DNA from: Marthasterias glacialis
Lineage: Eukaryota; Echinodermata; Asteroidea; Forcipulatida; Asteriidae
Length of the DNA: 64,000 bases
Direction of reading: 5' to 3'
Assembly: GCA_911728455.2 (NCBI GenBank)
Contig: OU452234.1
Location: forward strand, 3,970,501 to 4,034,500
Part shown: positions 21,405-32,640 of the stretch, one piece after another
Layout of the letters: each line of letters opens with the position of its first letter
Numbering within the stretch: the stretch's first letter is position 1
Translations under genes and position numbers: made by a program
The notes under the pieces: generated by a model
Database searches by the model: none
Told to the model about the DNA's origin: nothing
The model's input: the letters and a program-made list of their open reading frames with translations, nothing else

Positions 21405-21541
21405 ATAGCCTGATCCACTAAGCCCCACCTACTGTGCACGCGCGCCAAATGCACCAGTGTGCTTGTCGGACTTTTGGTTGCGCAATCACGTCTGTGATTG
21501 GTCAATACAGCAAGGGGAGGAGCTTAACGGATCGGTCTATT
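21405..21541. mobile_element. Short internally deleted copy of the same family
   Basis: About 135 bp with ends GATCCACTAAGCCC and AGCTTAACGGATCGGTCTAT and the shared GTGATTGGTCAATAC near one end. The centre of the longer copies is missing. Confidence 0.7.
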
Positions 21542-23862
21542 GTGTTGGCGGTCTCCCGTTTTACATGTAAATTGTGGGTATTTTTCCCACTGCTTGCATG
21601 AATGATGCGAAATCAAAATATTGTCCTTTATTAATGATCAATGTCTCTGTAAATGGGGACGTATGAGATCGGCAACTGATACCGAGACCTTGAAAGCCAA
21701 TAAACTTCATTCGTGGACAGTGGACTCCATTCTTTATTTACAAATGCTGACAATTGTTTCATAGTGGGCACGTCCGAAAACTAAAGTTAATCTTTCCTCG
21801 CCCTTTGGATTTGACATTTCTGTTAGAAGCCTTAATGTTCTTCTTTGGTTTATGATGTGTTGTGTTGTTTTTTTTAGATTGTCCTTGATTCAACCTCAAA
21901 CTAAACAGGCGAGGCTTTAAAGTTGTCTATAACGTTATCCTTGATCTGTTAAACTTATCTTAGGCAATGACTGGGTGAGCAGCTACGGGAGGCATGGGGA
22001 GGAAATAAGGAGAAGAAAAAAAAAAGAAGAGATTATTAAGATTTTGTCTGCTAACTTTCGTATATTTCAAATGAAAAAAATTCAAGAGCCATGCCACAAC
22101 GAAATTAACAGAAAATGAATCGACAAGACATGCAAGGAAGGGCAGCGGGTTTTGAGTTTCTGGAGGGTCCATATGGCTTGAAAGAAATCTGTCACGCAAA
22201 TGTACTTGATGACATGGCTGTGTGGGCTTGCCACGTGATCACATCAACTGATGAATGCCAAGCTAAAAGGAGATCCAACTGCTCGTTTTTTTTTTCTTTT
22301 CAAATTAAGTCAATCATATACATAAGTTGAGTTTGTCTTAAAAATGAATGCAAACCCATCATCCGGAAACTGGTCCGGAAATCAGCCGGTCAAAATTCCC
22401 TTCCAAACCACAACTTTGCAATTAGACTTCCCTGTTGTTCAATGACTTGAGCCCAAAGTTCACTCATCCTGCCATTCCTTTTCGACGAGAACTTTTTAGG
22501 GAATCAAAATCACCCATTAAAAGAAGAAGGCACACGTAAGAAAGGAATTGGCAAGTTTAAACTTCTTGAAAACTGATAAAATACAACTTGGGAGTGAGTC
22601 AGTCACAACAAAATTGCAATTGATGGTGTAACACGTTTTCAACCAATTACACTTACACACACACAGGCTGCACACACACCTACATACATGCACATGTTCA
22701 TGCAGAAAATTGCACGCTTAAAATCAAACGCGATACCACATAATGACTGACAGCCTTTTACAGTCCATAAAATGAAAAATTATAAATCATAAAACAATCA
22801 AGCATGAAGTTCAAATACAGAAGCACGTTTCAACACATTATTGCATGCTTTGTTTAGTTTCAAGCAGGTTCAACTTCAAGGAAAGTACTTAAAAAAAATG
22901 TGGATTCTAGAATATTTTCACTGGCTTGTGACAGTTTCGGACTTTATGCAAAATGCAAAAAAAGGCGACATAAAGCCTTTTCGCGGAATCAAACTCCGAT
23001 CCATGCCGAAAGCTACACGATTCAAACTCGTGTTGACTTCATAAAGTTTCAACACGGTTCAAATCCGCTCTGCTTTCTCACTGCCAGACGGGAAATCAGG
23101 TTTTTTTGCTACACTCAGTACTAATGTTAAAAATAGGTCACTGTGTCAATGTGTCAAGTTTCAATGACGAAAGCGTTCGTTGATCGAACAAACAATACCG
23201 CTGTATACTGTTTTACTGCGGTCTGGCACGCCGATGCAGTGATCGCGTGAGTGGTGGAATGTTTGTCTGACATCCGGGTATTTTTAAGCAAAAGTGACGT
23301 CATTAGTGCGGACTGCTATTCTCTGTACATGGGTGAAAAAAAAACAACCTCAAACCCACCTCCCGAGCAGGGTTGGTTTTGACAAGGATCGAGAGCTCTA
23401 CACAGGGTCAACGCCGGATTGAAATGTCGCAGTGTGAAAAGGTCGGTAAAACTTACACAGGTCGCACCTGTGTCCAACAGATTTTTTTTTATAGTGTGAA
23501 AAGACCTTTTAAGATGTTTTAAAGCCGAACTGACAAAAAGTCTGAAACTTGGATCCAGAACTCAGGAGGCATATTGAAATGTTGGCATATCCACCTTTCG
23601 ATAACCCCTCTCCCTCCCCCCTCCAGTTCTAAATTCCAAGGAGCTTTTTGAAACACTATGCTCAATGCTAGAGAAGTCGATCAAAGAGAATGGTTTATTT
23701 TTATCCCGCAAAACTTACTGCATGTTTGTTTTTGACAGGCAGTCATGAAAAAAAAACCTGAGTTCAGATGAAAGTCTGAAATTTCACATACCATGTTGAA
23801 AAGCTAACAAGCACAGTACATGTCCATGCACTTTTCTTTTGTAGCGGGAAGTTGAAGCAATT

Positions 23863-24501
23863 TTTATTTTATTTTTATAAATACCAATGCAATTCAATGT
23901 AATTAAATACGGCACTTCCTTTCTTTAGTACATTTGTATGATGTACTTTGCAATGGGAGACTTTTGAGGACACTAGGTGGCAGCAGACTTACCAGGTAAA
24001 TCCATTGTTCTCGGAAATTTTGCGCATGCTCAGAACTACGCAAACACTGCAAAGTTACCTGGTTAAGTCTGCTGCCACCTTGAGTTTCTAAGTCTCCCAT
24101 TTGGGAAGTATGATCTGAATTTTGTTGTGCCTTCCATTTAAAAAAAAAAAAGCTATGGACAGTGTACATGCAGAAGTAAAAAACAAATCGACATACAAGG
24201 TTTATAATGGGTGAAGGTGGAGGATTCATAAAAAATCAAGTGGGTTGGTTCCAACTAAACAAACTACATGCAATAAATGAAATTTGTAGCACCACCACAG
24301 AATGGAATCGTTGAAACAATGATAGTGTTCGTTTTACATACTCAAATAACGCCATGCTAATTCTTCATAAAATAAAGACTGGTACCCCAGTCTGGTTAAA
24401 TTCTATACAAAAATACTGCACATGTACAATGGGACAACTGATGGCCATTTGACAAACCATTTGAACCATTTGAAAAACAGTCAAGCCCGGTCAATCCAAT
24501 G
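23863..24501 (-). other. Probable 3'UTR of the PTCHD3-like gene
   Basis: Non-coding sequence after the stop codon. The first AATAAA-type signal I see on the minus strand is at 23868-23863. The segment includes a MITE copy (23952-24101). The true cleavage site is unknown. Confidence 0.35.
23952..24101. mobile_element. Foldback MITE, same ends, different core
   Basis: 150 bp with the same AATGGGAGACTTTTGAG end and a decayed AAGTCTCCCATT end, but a core with GGTGGCAGCAGACTTACC inverted and GCGCATGCTCAGAACTACGC. The latter also appears in the copies at 30457 and 45571. Confidence 0.78.
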
Positions 24502-25932
24502 CTATACTGTTGTAACACGGAGATCAACAACAAGGGTTTCATGCTCACCAGGCATTGTCTTGAGTGGAATGGTCAGTAAACTCGAAGTAGCAGGTAAGGT
24601 CGAAGTAGCAGGTTGATTGTCCACCGGCATTTTCTCTTTCTCCTCCTCGTCCCTGGTGACTTTGTGAGGCATGCACCTCCCCATGAAAGTTAACACGACA
24701 GGGAGAATCAGTAGTCCGTGCATTGCCCCAAACACCATCACTAGAAACAGTGTCTTGAAAAAAATCCTGAAGATATAAATGGGAGCTGTCGACAACGCGG
24801 AGATTGCGATAATCGACGAAAGAGCACCTTGAAGGATCGCCATGCCTATGGCATTCAGGGCGTACTTTGCACGATCATCGGGGCTGTCTTTTGGGGAGAC
24901 GACAAACGCGTACGTGATGTGCGCCGAGAAGTCCACGCTGAAGCCTATACAAAGGATTATGTTCACCATGGAGATGGGGTCCACGTTGACTCCCCACAGG
25001 GCCATGTAGCCCAGAACCGCGACGTCGATCGAGATGACGCAGAGCGAAACCCAAACGGCGCACACTGGGTGCGGTATCATGATCACTGCCACCAGGAACA
25101 TGCAGGCCAGTGCGATCCCGAGGGTCTGAAGGAGGTTGGGGATGATACCCACGTAGCTCTCATAGAGGACGAACGCCGGATGGTAGACGATGACATCAAA
25201 GGGCGACTCCTCGGCAATCTCCCTTATTTTCAACAAAGTCTCTGTCTCGTCGGTCAGTGTCTTTAGACTCTTCGTCTGCACTAGCACCCGCGAGTGTTTA
25301 ATGCTGCGGTTGACACCCACGTCATCTTCACTGATGACGATATCCAACTGATACATCAAAAAGCGTGGGTCCTTCAGAAAATGCTCTGTCAGGACGTACA
25401 TGAATCCCTCCTTTCCAGGTTGGATGTTCTCGTCGGGCCTGTACAGTTGGAAGGCCTGCCAGTACTTGCAGAAGTCTCTCATCCAAGACTGCGTTAGCTC
25501 CTCCCCGAAGAAGTGCTCTTGCATTTCAAACTTCTTCGTCATGTTCTCGATCTTTTCCTGCACCTCAGTGTCCCAGTACTCAACCTCCTCCTTGAAGACG
25601 ACGCTGACTGCGGGCCCCACGTCGCGGAAGTACACATCTTCCAGGTCGTAGAACTCAAACGCAGGAGAGTTGTCCATCGCCAGGTTTTTCAGGGCAAGGC
25701 CTTCCTTGATTTGGGAGCAGCCGTAGAGGGCACCGCTGAGGTACAGTATGTATCCGATGAGAACAATTGTCTTCACCCAGCGCTTGGTGATGAAGGGACC
25801 GTAGTAGAGGCGAAAGAACTTCATGATGCGATGTTCCAGATCTATACCGATGCCCTTGTGCTTGGTTCTCGAGATTCCACCAGAGCAGAAGATGAGGTAG
25901 AACTTGTTGGGCGATTCTTCTCGCGGTAAGAC
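24502..25932 (-). CDS. PTCHD3-like coding exon 3 with stop
   Basis: 1,431 nt after a GATGTCAG acceptor. Encodes the central cytoplasmic linker, TM7, second extracytoplasmic loop, TM8-12 with GFSVDFSAHITYAF, and a cytoplasmic tail of about 55 residues ending VTTV then TAG. GC-rich coding sequence stands out against the AT-rich flanks. Confidence 0.95.
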   Translation of the reverse strand, partial: VLPREESPNKFYLIFCSGGISRTKHKGIGIDLEHRIMKFFRLYYGPFITKRWVKTIVLIGYILYLSGALYGCSQIKEGLALKNLAMDNSPAFEFYDLEDVYFRDVGPAVSVVFKEEVEYWDTEVQEKIENMTKKFEMQEHFFGEELTQSWMRDFCKYWQAFQLYRPDENIQPGKEGFMYVLTEHFLKDPRFLMYQLDIVISEDDVGVNRSIKHSRVLVQTKSLKTLTDETETLLKIREIAEESPFDVIVYHPAFVLYESYVGIIPNLLQTLGIALACMFLVAVIMIPHPVCAVWVSLCVISIDVAVLGYMALWGVNVDPISMVNIILCIGFSVDFSAHITYAFVVSPKDSPDDRAKYALNAIGMAILQGALSSIIAISALSTAPIYIFRIFFKTLFLVMVFGAMHGLLILPVVLTFMGRCMPHKVTRDEEEKEKMPVDNQPATSTLPATSSLLTIPLKTMPGEHETLVVDLRVTTV

Positions 25933-28213
25933 CTGACATCAGAAAAGACAAGAAAGTATCTGAATTAGTTTTTCCACATGAAACTTTCCTTCAGGGAATT
26001 AAACGCAGGCAGGCAAAAATTGCAAATTCTGGTTTTGGCATGTTCTATCAACATCTAACGTGTTCAGAACCCCAGCCCTTAATTAACCCCATCCCTGCCC
26101 AAAAAAAGTCAATATTCGACAAATGGTAAAAGTTGGCATGATGGTTGGCAGGCAACTCAAATCCCATACTCTGTATGCACTGTGCTGCATTTAGCAGGGT
26201 TCTACGTGGCCTTGACATGTCCATGTGCATTTCCAGTCCCCAGCAAACTTCGATGCATATTGGTGCATTTAGCAGGGTGAGCTGTCCAGTGCCAAGGCTG
26301 GTGTAAACCAGTTCACTTCACAGTGCGACAGAATCCTTGGTTGCATTCTGCTGCATTTAGCAGGGTTTTCATTTCAACTGTGCCTTGAAAAACACCTGAT
26401 GGTGGTTAAGGTGAAGATTGAGAGTGAAATGCTATGCTGAATGGGAAAAAACTATGAAATCATTGAAAGTAGTTCTTCAGGTCAAAGTTCTCCCCCCCCC
26501 CCCACCCCAACAGCCAATGGTTCGATGTCACACTCTTTGAGTTTACCTTCTTGCACGTGTAGCAGTGGAGGTTATTTGATTCCCGCTGGCCAATCAATGC
26601 CATTGCGGCGCCGAAAAACGTCATCTGGTAGAAGTAGACGAAGAACATTGCCACGCCGGCATAGATGCAGAACGTCCTGACCCCTGGCAGGGAGGAGCTG
26701 GCCCCGATGATGAACGCCAAGACCGTTGTGAGGTTTGTGATGGTGATGGAGACGGCAGCGTCGGAGTAGGTCCGTCCCATACGCTCCTCTACGGAGAGGA
26801 AGAGACTGAGCTGTCGCCATGCCGCTATCATGATGAACATATTGTCAACTCCCACACCTACAGATAAAAAAGGAATACATTGAGATACGAATTTGACAAG
26901 TCTACCCAACCAAGTGGTGAGACCATGGAAGTGGTAAAATCTCCCAACATACTCAATTTGCATGGTCAGTATTTGAGACGCAGACATTTGGGACAACATA
27001 AATCACCAAGGCACATTTAATAAAAGAGTAATGCCTCAGTCATAAACGACTGTTTAAAACCTTGCAGGCCGTGGCCGTGTGATAAAAGACCTCGCCTTCA
27101 GTTCGGTCCTTTATCACACGGCCACGATCCTGCAAGGTTTTAAACGGCCGTTTTAAGACCTCGGTCACCACTCTTTTATTCCCTTATTTCCTTACCTAGA
27201 ATTAGGAAGGGCATGAGAGACACCACCTCATTGTAATCCAATCCGGCGAGGCTGAGGAACCCAATGGCTGATACGATGCTGAACGCAGCCGAGACCACGC
27301 CGATCAGACCAAGCCACGGCTTGCTCAGCACCCAGTCCCTCATGATGCACGAGCAGACCGCAAACAACACCAGCATGCAGAAGGTGGAGACGAAGCGCGG
27401 TATGACGCGGAACGTTGCCTCATTCACCTCATCGGAGAGGGTTTCCGAATTGCTGCTGGTGATCTTTATCAGTGACATGTCATTCTGGGCGTCTTGCATC
27501 TCTCTCAGAAACTCCTCCTCCCATGCAGCTGCCAGATCGTCATCCTCAATCCCGACTCCGAGGGAGTAGAACAGTCGAATGACAAAGACACTTTCAATTA
27601 TATTCGACGAATGTTTCAGTGCAACCCCTCCAAGGTTTGGACCGATCAGGAGTGGAATGCTTTGACCAAACATGAGCGGCAGATCGGCTTGCGGGTACGT
27701 TACCGTGATGTTTGGAAATTCACTCACGCGCCCGCGGTAAAACAACAGAATTTGATTGTCCACACACTCCCCCATCCACTTCTGGCAGATCTGCTCAAAG
27801 CTGATTTCCGTGTTGTTGAAATGCACGGTGAAAGTCCGCACCCTTTCGTCAAGTCTCATCAGCTCTTCTATAATGTCCTGGGTGAGGGCCGAGCCACCGT
27901 CCGCAGCTGTCACTAGTAGGCGTCCCCTTCGGTTGAACAGCTCTAGCTCTCGGTTAGGCAGGAAATTCCCACCCTCCGTCCCAATCAAGAAATGCTCTCG
28001 TGTGAACTCTCCGTCTTTCCGTGCCTTGCAATCAACAGGCGTAAAGAGGTACTCCACATCGCCATTGATTTTTATTTGGCTGATTCCGACGCACAGTAGA
28101 ACCATGATGATGCAGGGACTGATCAGGAACATAAGAGGATTCCTGGCAATCAGCTTCCCGTACTTGTAAAACGCTTTGCTGATGGTGCGGTCGACATAAT
28201 TATACTTAGCCAT
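24502..28213 (-). CDS. PTCHD3-like Patched-domain / sterol-sensing-domain protein, 3 coding exons
   Basis: CDS 28213-27196, 26857-26547, 25932-24502: 2,760 nt, 919 aa, all junctions AG/GT and in phase. The RND-type layout is clear: TM1 about 26-45, large extracytoplasmic loop, SSD bundle TM2-6 from about 274 with the GVGVDNMF motif at 340-347, TM7 about 495-516, second loop, then TM8-12 from about 709 with GFSVD at 773-777. The two GxxxD motifs in TM4 and TM10 are the proton-relay positions of Patched/RND proteins and both are intact. Family members are Patched-related membrane proteins, mostly of unknown substrate, suspected of lipid or sterol transport. The closest named type I recognise is PTCHD3. 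The C-terminus VTTV fits a class I PDZ ligand. Full length for the family; nothing missing. Confidence 0.95.
26547..26857 (-). CDS. PTCHD3-like coding exon 2 (SSD core)
   Basis: 311 nt between TTATCTGTAG and GTAAAC. Completes TM4 with GVGVDNMFIMI and encodes TM5-6 of the sterol-sensing domain (TNLTTVLAFIIGASSSLPGV). Ends in HCYTCKK, a Cys-containing linker. Confidence 0.95.
27019..27180. mobile_element. Foldback MITE in PTCHD3-like intron 1
   Basis: About 162 bp palindrome: AATAAAAGAGT ends, inner TTTAAAACCTTGCAGG and GGCCGTGTGATAAA with complements. Its edge is 14 bp from the donor of coding exon 1 (GT at 27195-27194). Confidence 0.78.
27196..28213 (-). CDS. PTCHD3-like coding exon 1
   Basis: Encodes residues 1-339 plus one base of codon 340: N-terminal cytoplasmic tail, TM1, the first extracytoplasmic loop with several Cys residues, TM2, TM3 and the start of TM4. 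ATG at 28213 (MAKYNYVD) is preferred over an in-frame ATG 30 nt upstream because the shorter start gives a normal cytoplasmic N-terminus; the longer start cannot be excluded. Donor GTAAGG at 27195. Confidence 0.93.
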
Positions 28214-28639
28214 TTTGTACACTTCCGTTAAATAAATCCACAAACCTCGAGAAATCTGTCGACTAGCGGCTTAAACGCTTCTGGGTTTTGCTAACAATGA
28301 CCCGATGAAACACATTCCATGGCAAGCACACCTCGTCTGTTAGCTTGAAGTTAATTTCATGATTAAAGAAACAGCAGGTCGATCCTGCAAGGAAATCCTG
28401 TCATGGAAACCCGCAGGTGCAAAATCAACTGGCGACCTTAGAGACTTTGTTCTGGTAGAACTTTAGAAGCAACGAGCCGGTTTAGCCTTAAAATACAGAT
28501 TAATGTCAAGGTGATATTTTTTTCAAGTAGCTTCTCGATAAAAGCTTCTTCTCCTGGAAAACGAAACTGTTCCGACTCAAATCTGTAGTAGTGAAACAAA
28601 CAACGAGAAAGAAAAACAAAATTGTGATTAGTGATGTTA

Positions 28640-28800
28640 AAAATGTATACAGTAATGACTGATGATTGAAATGTATTGATGAATATATAAAAACAAACAT
28701 TTCATCCAAGGACATTAAAGGGCTTCTCTTCAAATTTGAACCGGGGTCCACAGAGGTGAAAAGGCAGGGAAAGAAACCACTGAGCCAGCCTGAACTCCTG
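28640..28800 (-). mobile_element. SINE family C copy, internally deleted
   Basis: Minus strand: GAGCCAGCCTGA and CCTCTGTGGACCCCGGTTCA heads followed directly by the TTGATGAATATATAAAAAC tail. Lies about 430 bp upstream of the PTCHD3-like start codon. Confidence 0.65.
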
Positions 28801-29699
28801 AATTTGTCCCAGTGCAAAACGTTTCTTATGAAGGATTATATATATACTTTGATGAAAGAAATCATGAACAGAGGAAGCACAGAAGGCCAGAGGAAAGCCA
28901 CCTTGAACCCGGCTGAGTGTCACATTTCAGAGTATTTACAAACCGTCAACATCCCCTTCCTAAACCAACACTTCACATTTCCATTGACCCTTTTTTTGTC
29001 TTTGAATAAAAGCCAAGACAATTTTTTTTCCTATAAAATTCCTGAGAAATTACATAGCAAGTATCCGAATCTAAAGCCCTCAATACTTTTTCTCCTCAGG
29101 CAAATGCCATTTTGTGAGTTAGATTTGAGTGATGTTTGGTACACAATGACTCTTGTTTTTTCGGTCACAAGTAAATGCCCAATTTGAATTCTTCAGATTA
29201 CACGCAGTGTTGCTATGTTACACGGTTCGGGGGGGGGGGGGGAGCTTTTCTGATTCCAGCCTCTAGATCAGCAAAGGTTTGTATCCTTGCACAACACATA
29301 ATGAGAATTGTGGGTGTGTTTGTCATCTCCTTTGAAGGTAACTTTAGAAAAAGCTTACCCCTAACCATGTGACATAACAACAAGTCCGATGATGCAGTCA
29401 AATTGAGCATTCACTCGTTACTGAACTGCATTTCAGAATATTTGGAAATAACATCAACTCTTCTGGCCCAGTGGTGCCAGACATCATTCAAATCTAACTC
29501 ACTTTTGAATACCTCCACAACCCTAAACAATTTAGTTGACTCATCAACACCCCCCCCCCCCACAATCTGAAGCCCCAGGGTGGCATAAAGTCCCCTGGAC
29601 GTCTGTGTGGGAAGGACCTGTGAGGTAAGGTCAATCTCAAGGCAGTTCTGGTGAATGATTTACGTGTCAGTCAAATCATAGCTCTATGGTAAAACCAAC

Positions 29700-29805
29700 C
29701 AGTTAATGCGCCCTTGATTGCCTGCAGCTCAAACATGTGTGTCCCTGTCCTTCGCAATTCAGTTTCTCAGCTGCCAGTAAAGATAATTAGCCTCCCAATA
29801 CATTA
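29700..29805 (+). mobile_element. SINE family F fragment
   Basis: GCGCCCTTGATTGCCTGCAG, CCTTCGCAATTCAGTTTCTC and GATAATTAGCCTCCCA match the 3' end of family F in the opposite orientation to the other two copies. Confidence 0.7.
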
Positions 29806-29864
29806 TAGAGACTTAAGGAGATTTTTTTTTTTTTTAACACCGCCATCTTAATACCATGTGAGCC

Positions 29865-30285
29865 TTTATTGCATTTCAGAACTTTTTGAAACATCTTTAA
29901 ATCTTCAAGCAGTTCAAAGAAATAAAACTTAATTATATATATCCCTCTGGCACATCACCACCAATATGAAGTTAAATTCAGCTGTTTTTATACTGCCAAA
30001 ACATGAAAACTGTAACAATTTCGAGGACAACCTGGCGAGTTATTTGTGTCAGCAAAACCAACCAGTTAAATAGAGTGACGTAAGTGGGTTATAAATCACC
30101 CCTAAACTTTGAGTCTGTAAATTTCAGAATATTTGGAAAAATCTTTAAATCTTCAATTAGTTTAAAGAAATAAAACTTTCTCTTAATTATATGGGATATA
30201 TATTACCAGTATGAAGTTAAAATCAGCTGTTTTAATTGCCACAAAAATTAAAACCGTGATAAAAAATGAGAGGACCAAATATTTT
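29865..30285 (+). repeat. Diverged direct duplication of about 170 bp
   Basis: ATCTTTAAATCTTCAA, AAAGAAATAAAACTT, TATGAAGTTAAA(T/A)TCAGCTG and an AAAACYGTRA segment occur in the same order twice (about 29880-30035 and 30120-30280). Confidence 0.75.
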
Positions 30286-30456
30286 CTTTTCGTTAAAATT
30301 CCTTTCAGCATGCAATGAGACAATTTCATTCAATGCAATTGCCCGCTTAACCTGTTGTCTAACTTTTTCAGCAACTTTCACAAATTAAACTTTAAGCAGG
30401 CATGCAACAGCAGTCCTTAAAAAAAAAAAAAAAAAGTAAAGTGCCTGGCACAACAA

Positions 30457-30614
30457 TAACGGGAGACTGTTCGAATGGTCCTTTCTTATGGTTCTTAACA
30501 GTAGTACGCATGCTCAGAACTACACACGCAGTACTGAGCATGTGCGCCCAAGATAAGAACTGTCAAAAAGGACAGTTGTGTCTGCTGACGCCAGCGTCTC
30601 GAAAGTCTCCCGAT
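30457..30614. mobile_element. Foldback MITE, same ends, CATGCTCAGAACTAC subtype
   Basis: About 158 bp: AACGGGAGACT ... AAAGTCTCCCGATT, with an inner inverted TACGCATGCTCAGAACTAC / TACTGAGCATGTGCG. Same subtype as 45571. Confidence 0.75.
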
Positions 30615-31317
30615 TGTTTTTCAATTTTTAATGGCACAGCCGAGAAACCAAAAATGAGGAAATCAGTTGATCAGCTGAAAAGTTTGAAGCGAACCAGTGT
30701 TTTCAGACATACCAGCACAAAAATGTGAAAATACCCGATTTTTATAGTTATAGGAGTGTACAATGAACATGCACTTTTTCCCCAAAAATAATTACGTTTG
30801 TGGTTTCGAACAGCAGTTAATCTTCCCTAGCTATAAGTTTTGACAAGCAAAACAAGCTAAACTAATTTTACGTGTGAATTACTTAATTTGTTTTTCTTGT
30901 TCGTGTTTACTTGATATTTATTGGTTCTACTGCATGCTTGAGATTTTGTGAAACAAATTCTGCTTACAAAGAACCCCCCAACAAAATCCCGGTGCAGTTT
31001 CACACAGCTTTATGATCGTCCTCTTTTTATGACATGTTTGCCTTTTATTTTATTCGTTTAATTTTGTTTTTCGGCTGGTAGTCACGAGTTTCCGAAAGAG
31101 AAAGTTTTGCATGAAGCCACAAAGTAAATAATTATGAACTCAGTTTTCCAACAGCTAAATTCATCACGAGCCACACAGATCACAGATCAAGTCCATGTCA
31201 AAGAAAGTCGCAATACAATTTAGTGAAGTTGGCACTCGAAATTGTGGGGAAAATCTACAATACTGCAGGGCATGTAGCTAACATTTTGTACAAAACCCGC
31301 ATCAAAATGAGAAGAAA

Positions 31318-31382
31318 AACTGGCCCGATGCTAAAATCACTGGCCTCAGGCCAACGATCCAGTGTTAATTTTGAGCCCTGTT
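31318..31382 (+). repeat. Short dispersed repeat R4
   Basis: CTGGCCCGATGCTAAAATCA, CTGGCCTCAGGCCAACGATC and TTTTGAGCCCTG. Copies at 34845-34905 (+) and 55995-56075 (-). Confidence 0.65.
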
Positions 31383-32174
31383 ATTGTTAAGTCTGCGCCG
31401 GTACTTGCGCTGGGGTCCGAGTCATGTCCCTAGATAGGACAGAAGTGCAACTGACATCAAAGTTGACTCGGATCGACTGATATTCAACCAATGGTTTACA
31501 CAACCTTACAGTATGTTCAGTTCACCAAAAACACGTCACACAGAAACTTGTGCAATCAGAAGGAGAGAAACGAAAACATCAACCGCCCAGAAATTCAACA
31601 TTGGAGGTATACTTTCACACACATCCTGCCATTGTTAAATTGAAGAACCAAACGTTTGTCCCGAACCTCAGCTGACACCAAAAAAAACACCACAACAACC
31701 TGTAATGCTCAAATATGAAGATAAAAATGGGTAAAACAGAGTTTAAAAAAAAGGGGATAAATGTTATTGGTTTTTGAATGACTGTAAACTTTTGAAGGTT
31801 TCGAATAAAAGAAATCTCATAAAACCAACGATGCGAAACCATCATAACAATATGAGGGTATTCTAAAAACTCTGCTTGACATAAAACTTTACCATGATCT
31901 GGTATTAAAAAAAGCCATTACCTTCAGGGAACATTACTGTCTATAAAAAAATTCAAGGCTGCCTGAACAGGCGAGAAAATTGTGTTAAAATGCTGGTACT
32001 ATTAAAATGTGTAGACAAAAACTGCTCAAAACAAACCATTTCAAACTTTACATCTTGAGGTTTCCTCACAAACGACAACTTTATCACACAACAAAATGTA
32101 TCATTGGGTAGTTTTCATATAGGTTTTCCTGATCGATTTCAGCAAAAGATTAATTCAGTGTCATTACACAGGCC

Positions 32175-32480
32175 TAAAATAAGACACTTAACCATTATTG
32201 CTTCGGCCTTCAGATGGGATGAAAAGCCGTAGGCCCCTTGTGTAGTGTAACGCACGTAACAGAACCCAGTACACTTATCGAAAAAGAGAAGGGGGCTCAC
32301 CCCAGTGTTTCTGGCATGGTCTGGCAGCAATATGCGCCACCTCACCTTGTATCCCTTTCAAGGTGTTGTATTATGGTTGCTTGGTCTCATAAAGTCATTC
32401 GTAACAATGTCCACCAGAATTGATAATTCTGCGCCAGGAGTGTCATTCATGACAGACATGGCGCATTATAAATGTACCTC
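32175..32480 (+). mobile_element. SINE family B relative, 5'-truncated
   Basis: Begins in AAGACACTTAACCATTATTG, then CCTTCAGATGGGATGAAAAG, CCCAGTACACTTATCG, CCCCAGTGTTTCTGG and a distinct 3' part ending GACATGGCGCATTATAAATG. Confidence 0.65.
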
Positions 32481-32494
32481 GAATTAACCCACTG

Positions 32495-32640
32495 CCATGG
32501 TGCCCTGTGTTTTTGCTGTGGTGCCCTTTGCAAAAATTCCGATACAGATTCACATTTTCCTCACGGAAGTGCCCCTTACCAGAGGAAAATTGCCGCACCC
32601 CTTAATTAAAGAGCGAAATTCAAGGCCAGCATTATTCCAA
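32495..32640 (-). repeat. R1 copy, strongly diverged
   Basis: GGTGCCCTGTG, GTGGTGCCCTTTGC, ACGGAAGTGCCCCTTACC keep the spacing of R1 on the minus strand. Confidence 0.5.

Larger units (their letters stand above)
14980..23860. other. Gene-poor stretch between DLGAP5 and the PTCHD3-like gene
   Basis: AT-rich and without a convincing exon. Holds the G-rich minisatellite, R5, the CA repeat, a piggyBac-like MITE, a SINE-E head and a short DNA-transposon copy, listed separately. Long T and A homopolymers are frequent. Parts could be extended 3'UTR of the PTCHD3-like gene. I see nothing else. Confidence 0.5.

Noticed and set aside
24829-25929. Several plus-strand frames of 60-145 codons opposite the PTCHD3-like exon 3
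   Set aside because: They are antisense shadows of a GC-rich, strongly conserved coding exon; their products are His/Asp-rich and match no family.
28666-29187. 173-codon plus-strand open frame
   Set aside because: Starts inside a SINE family C copy and runs into low-complexity sequence; no domain and no splice context.
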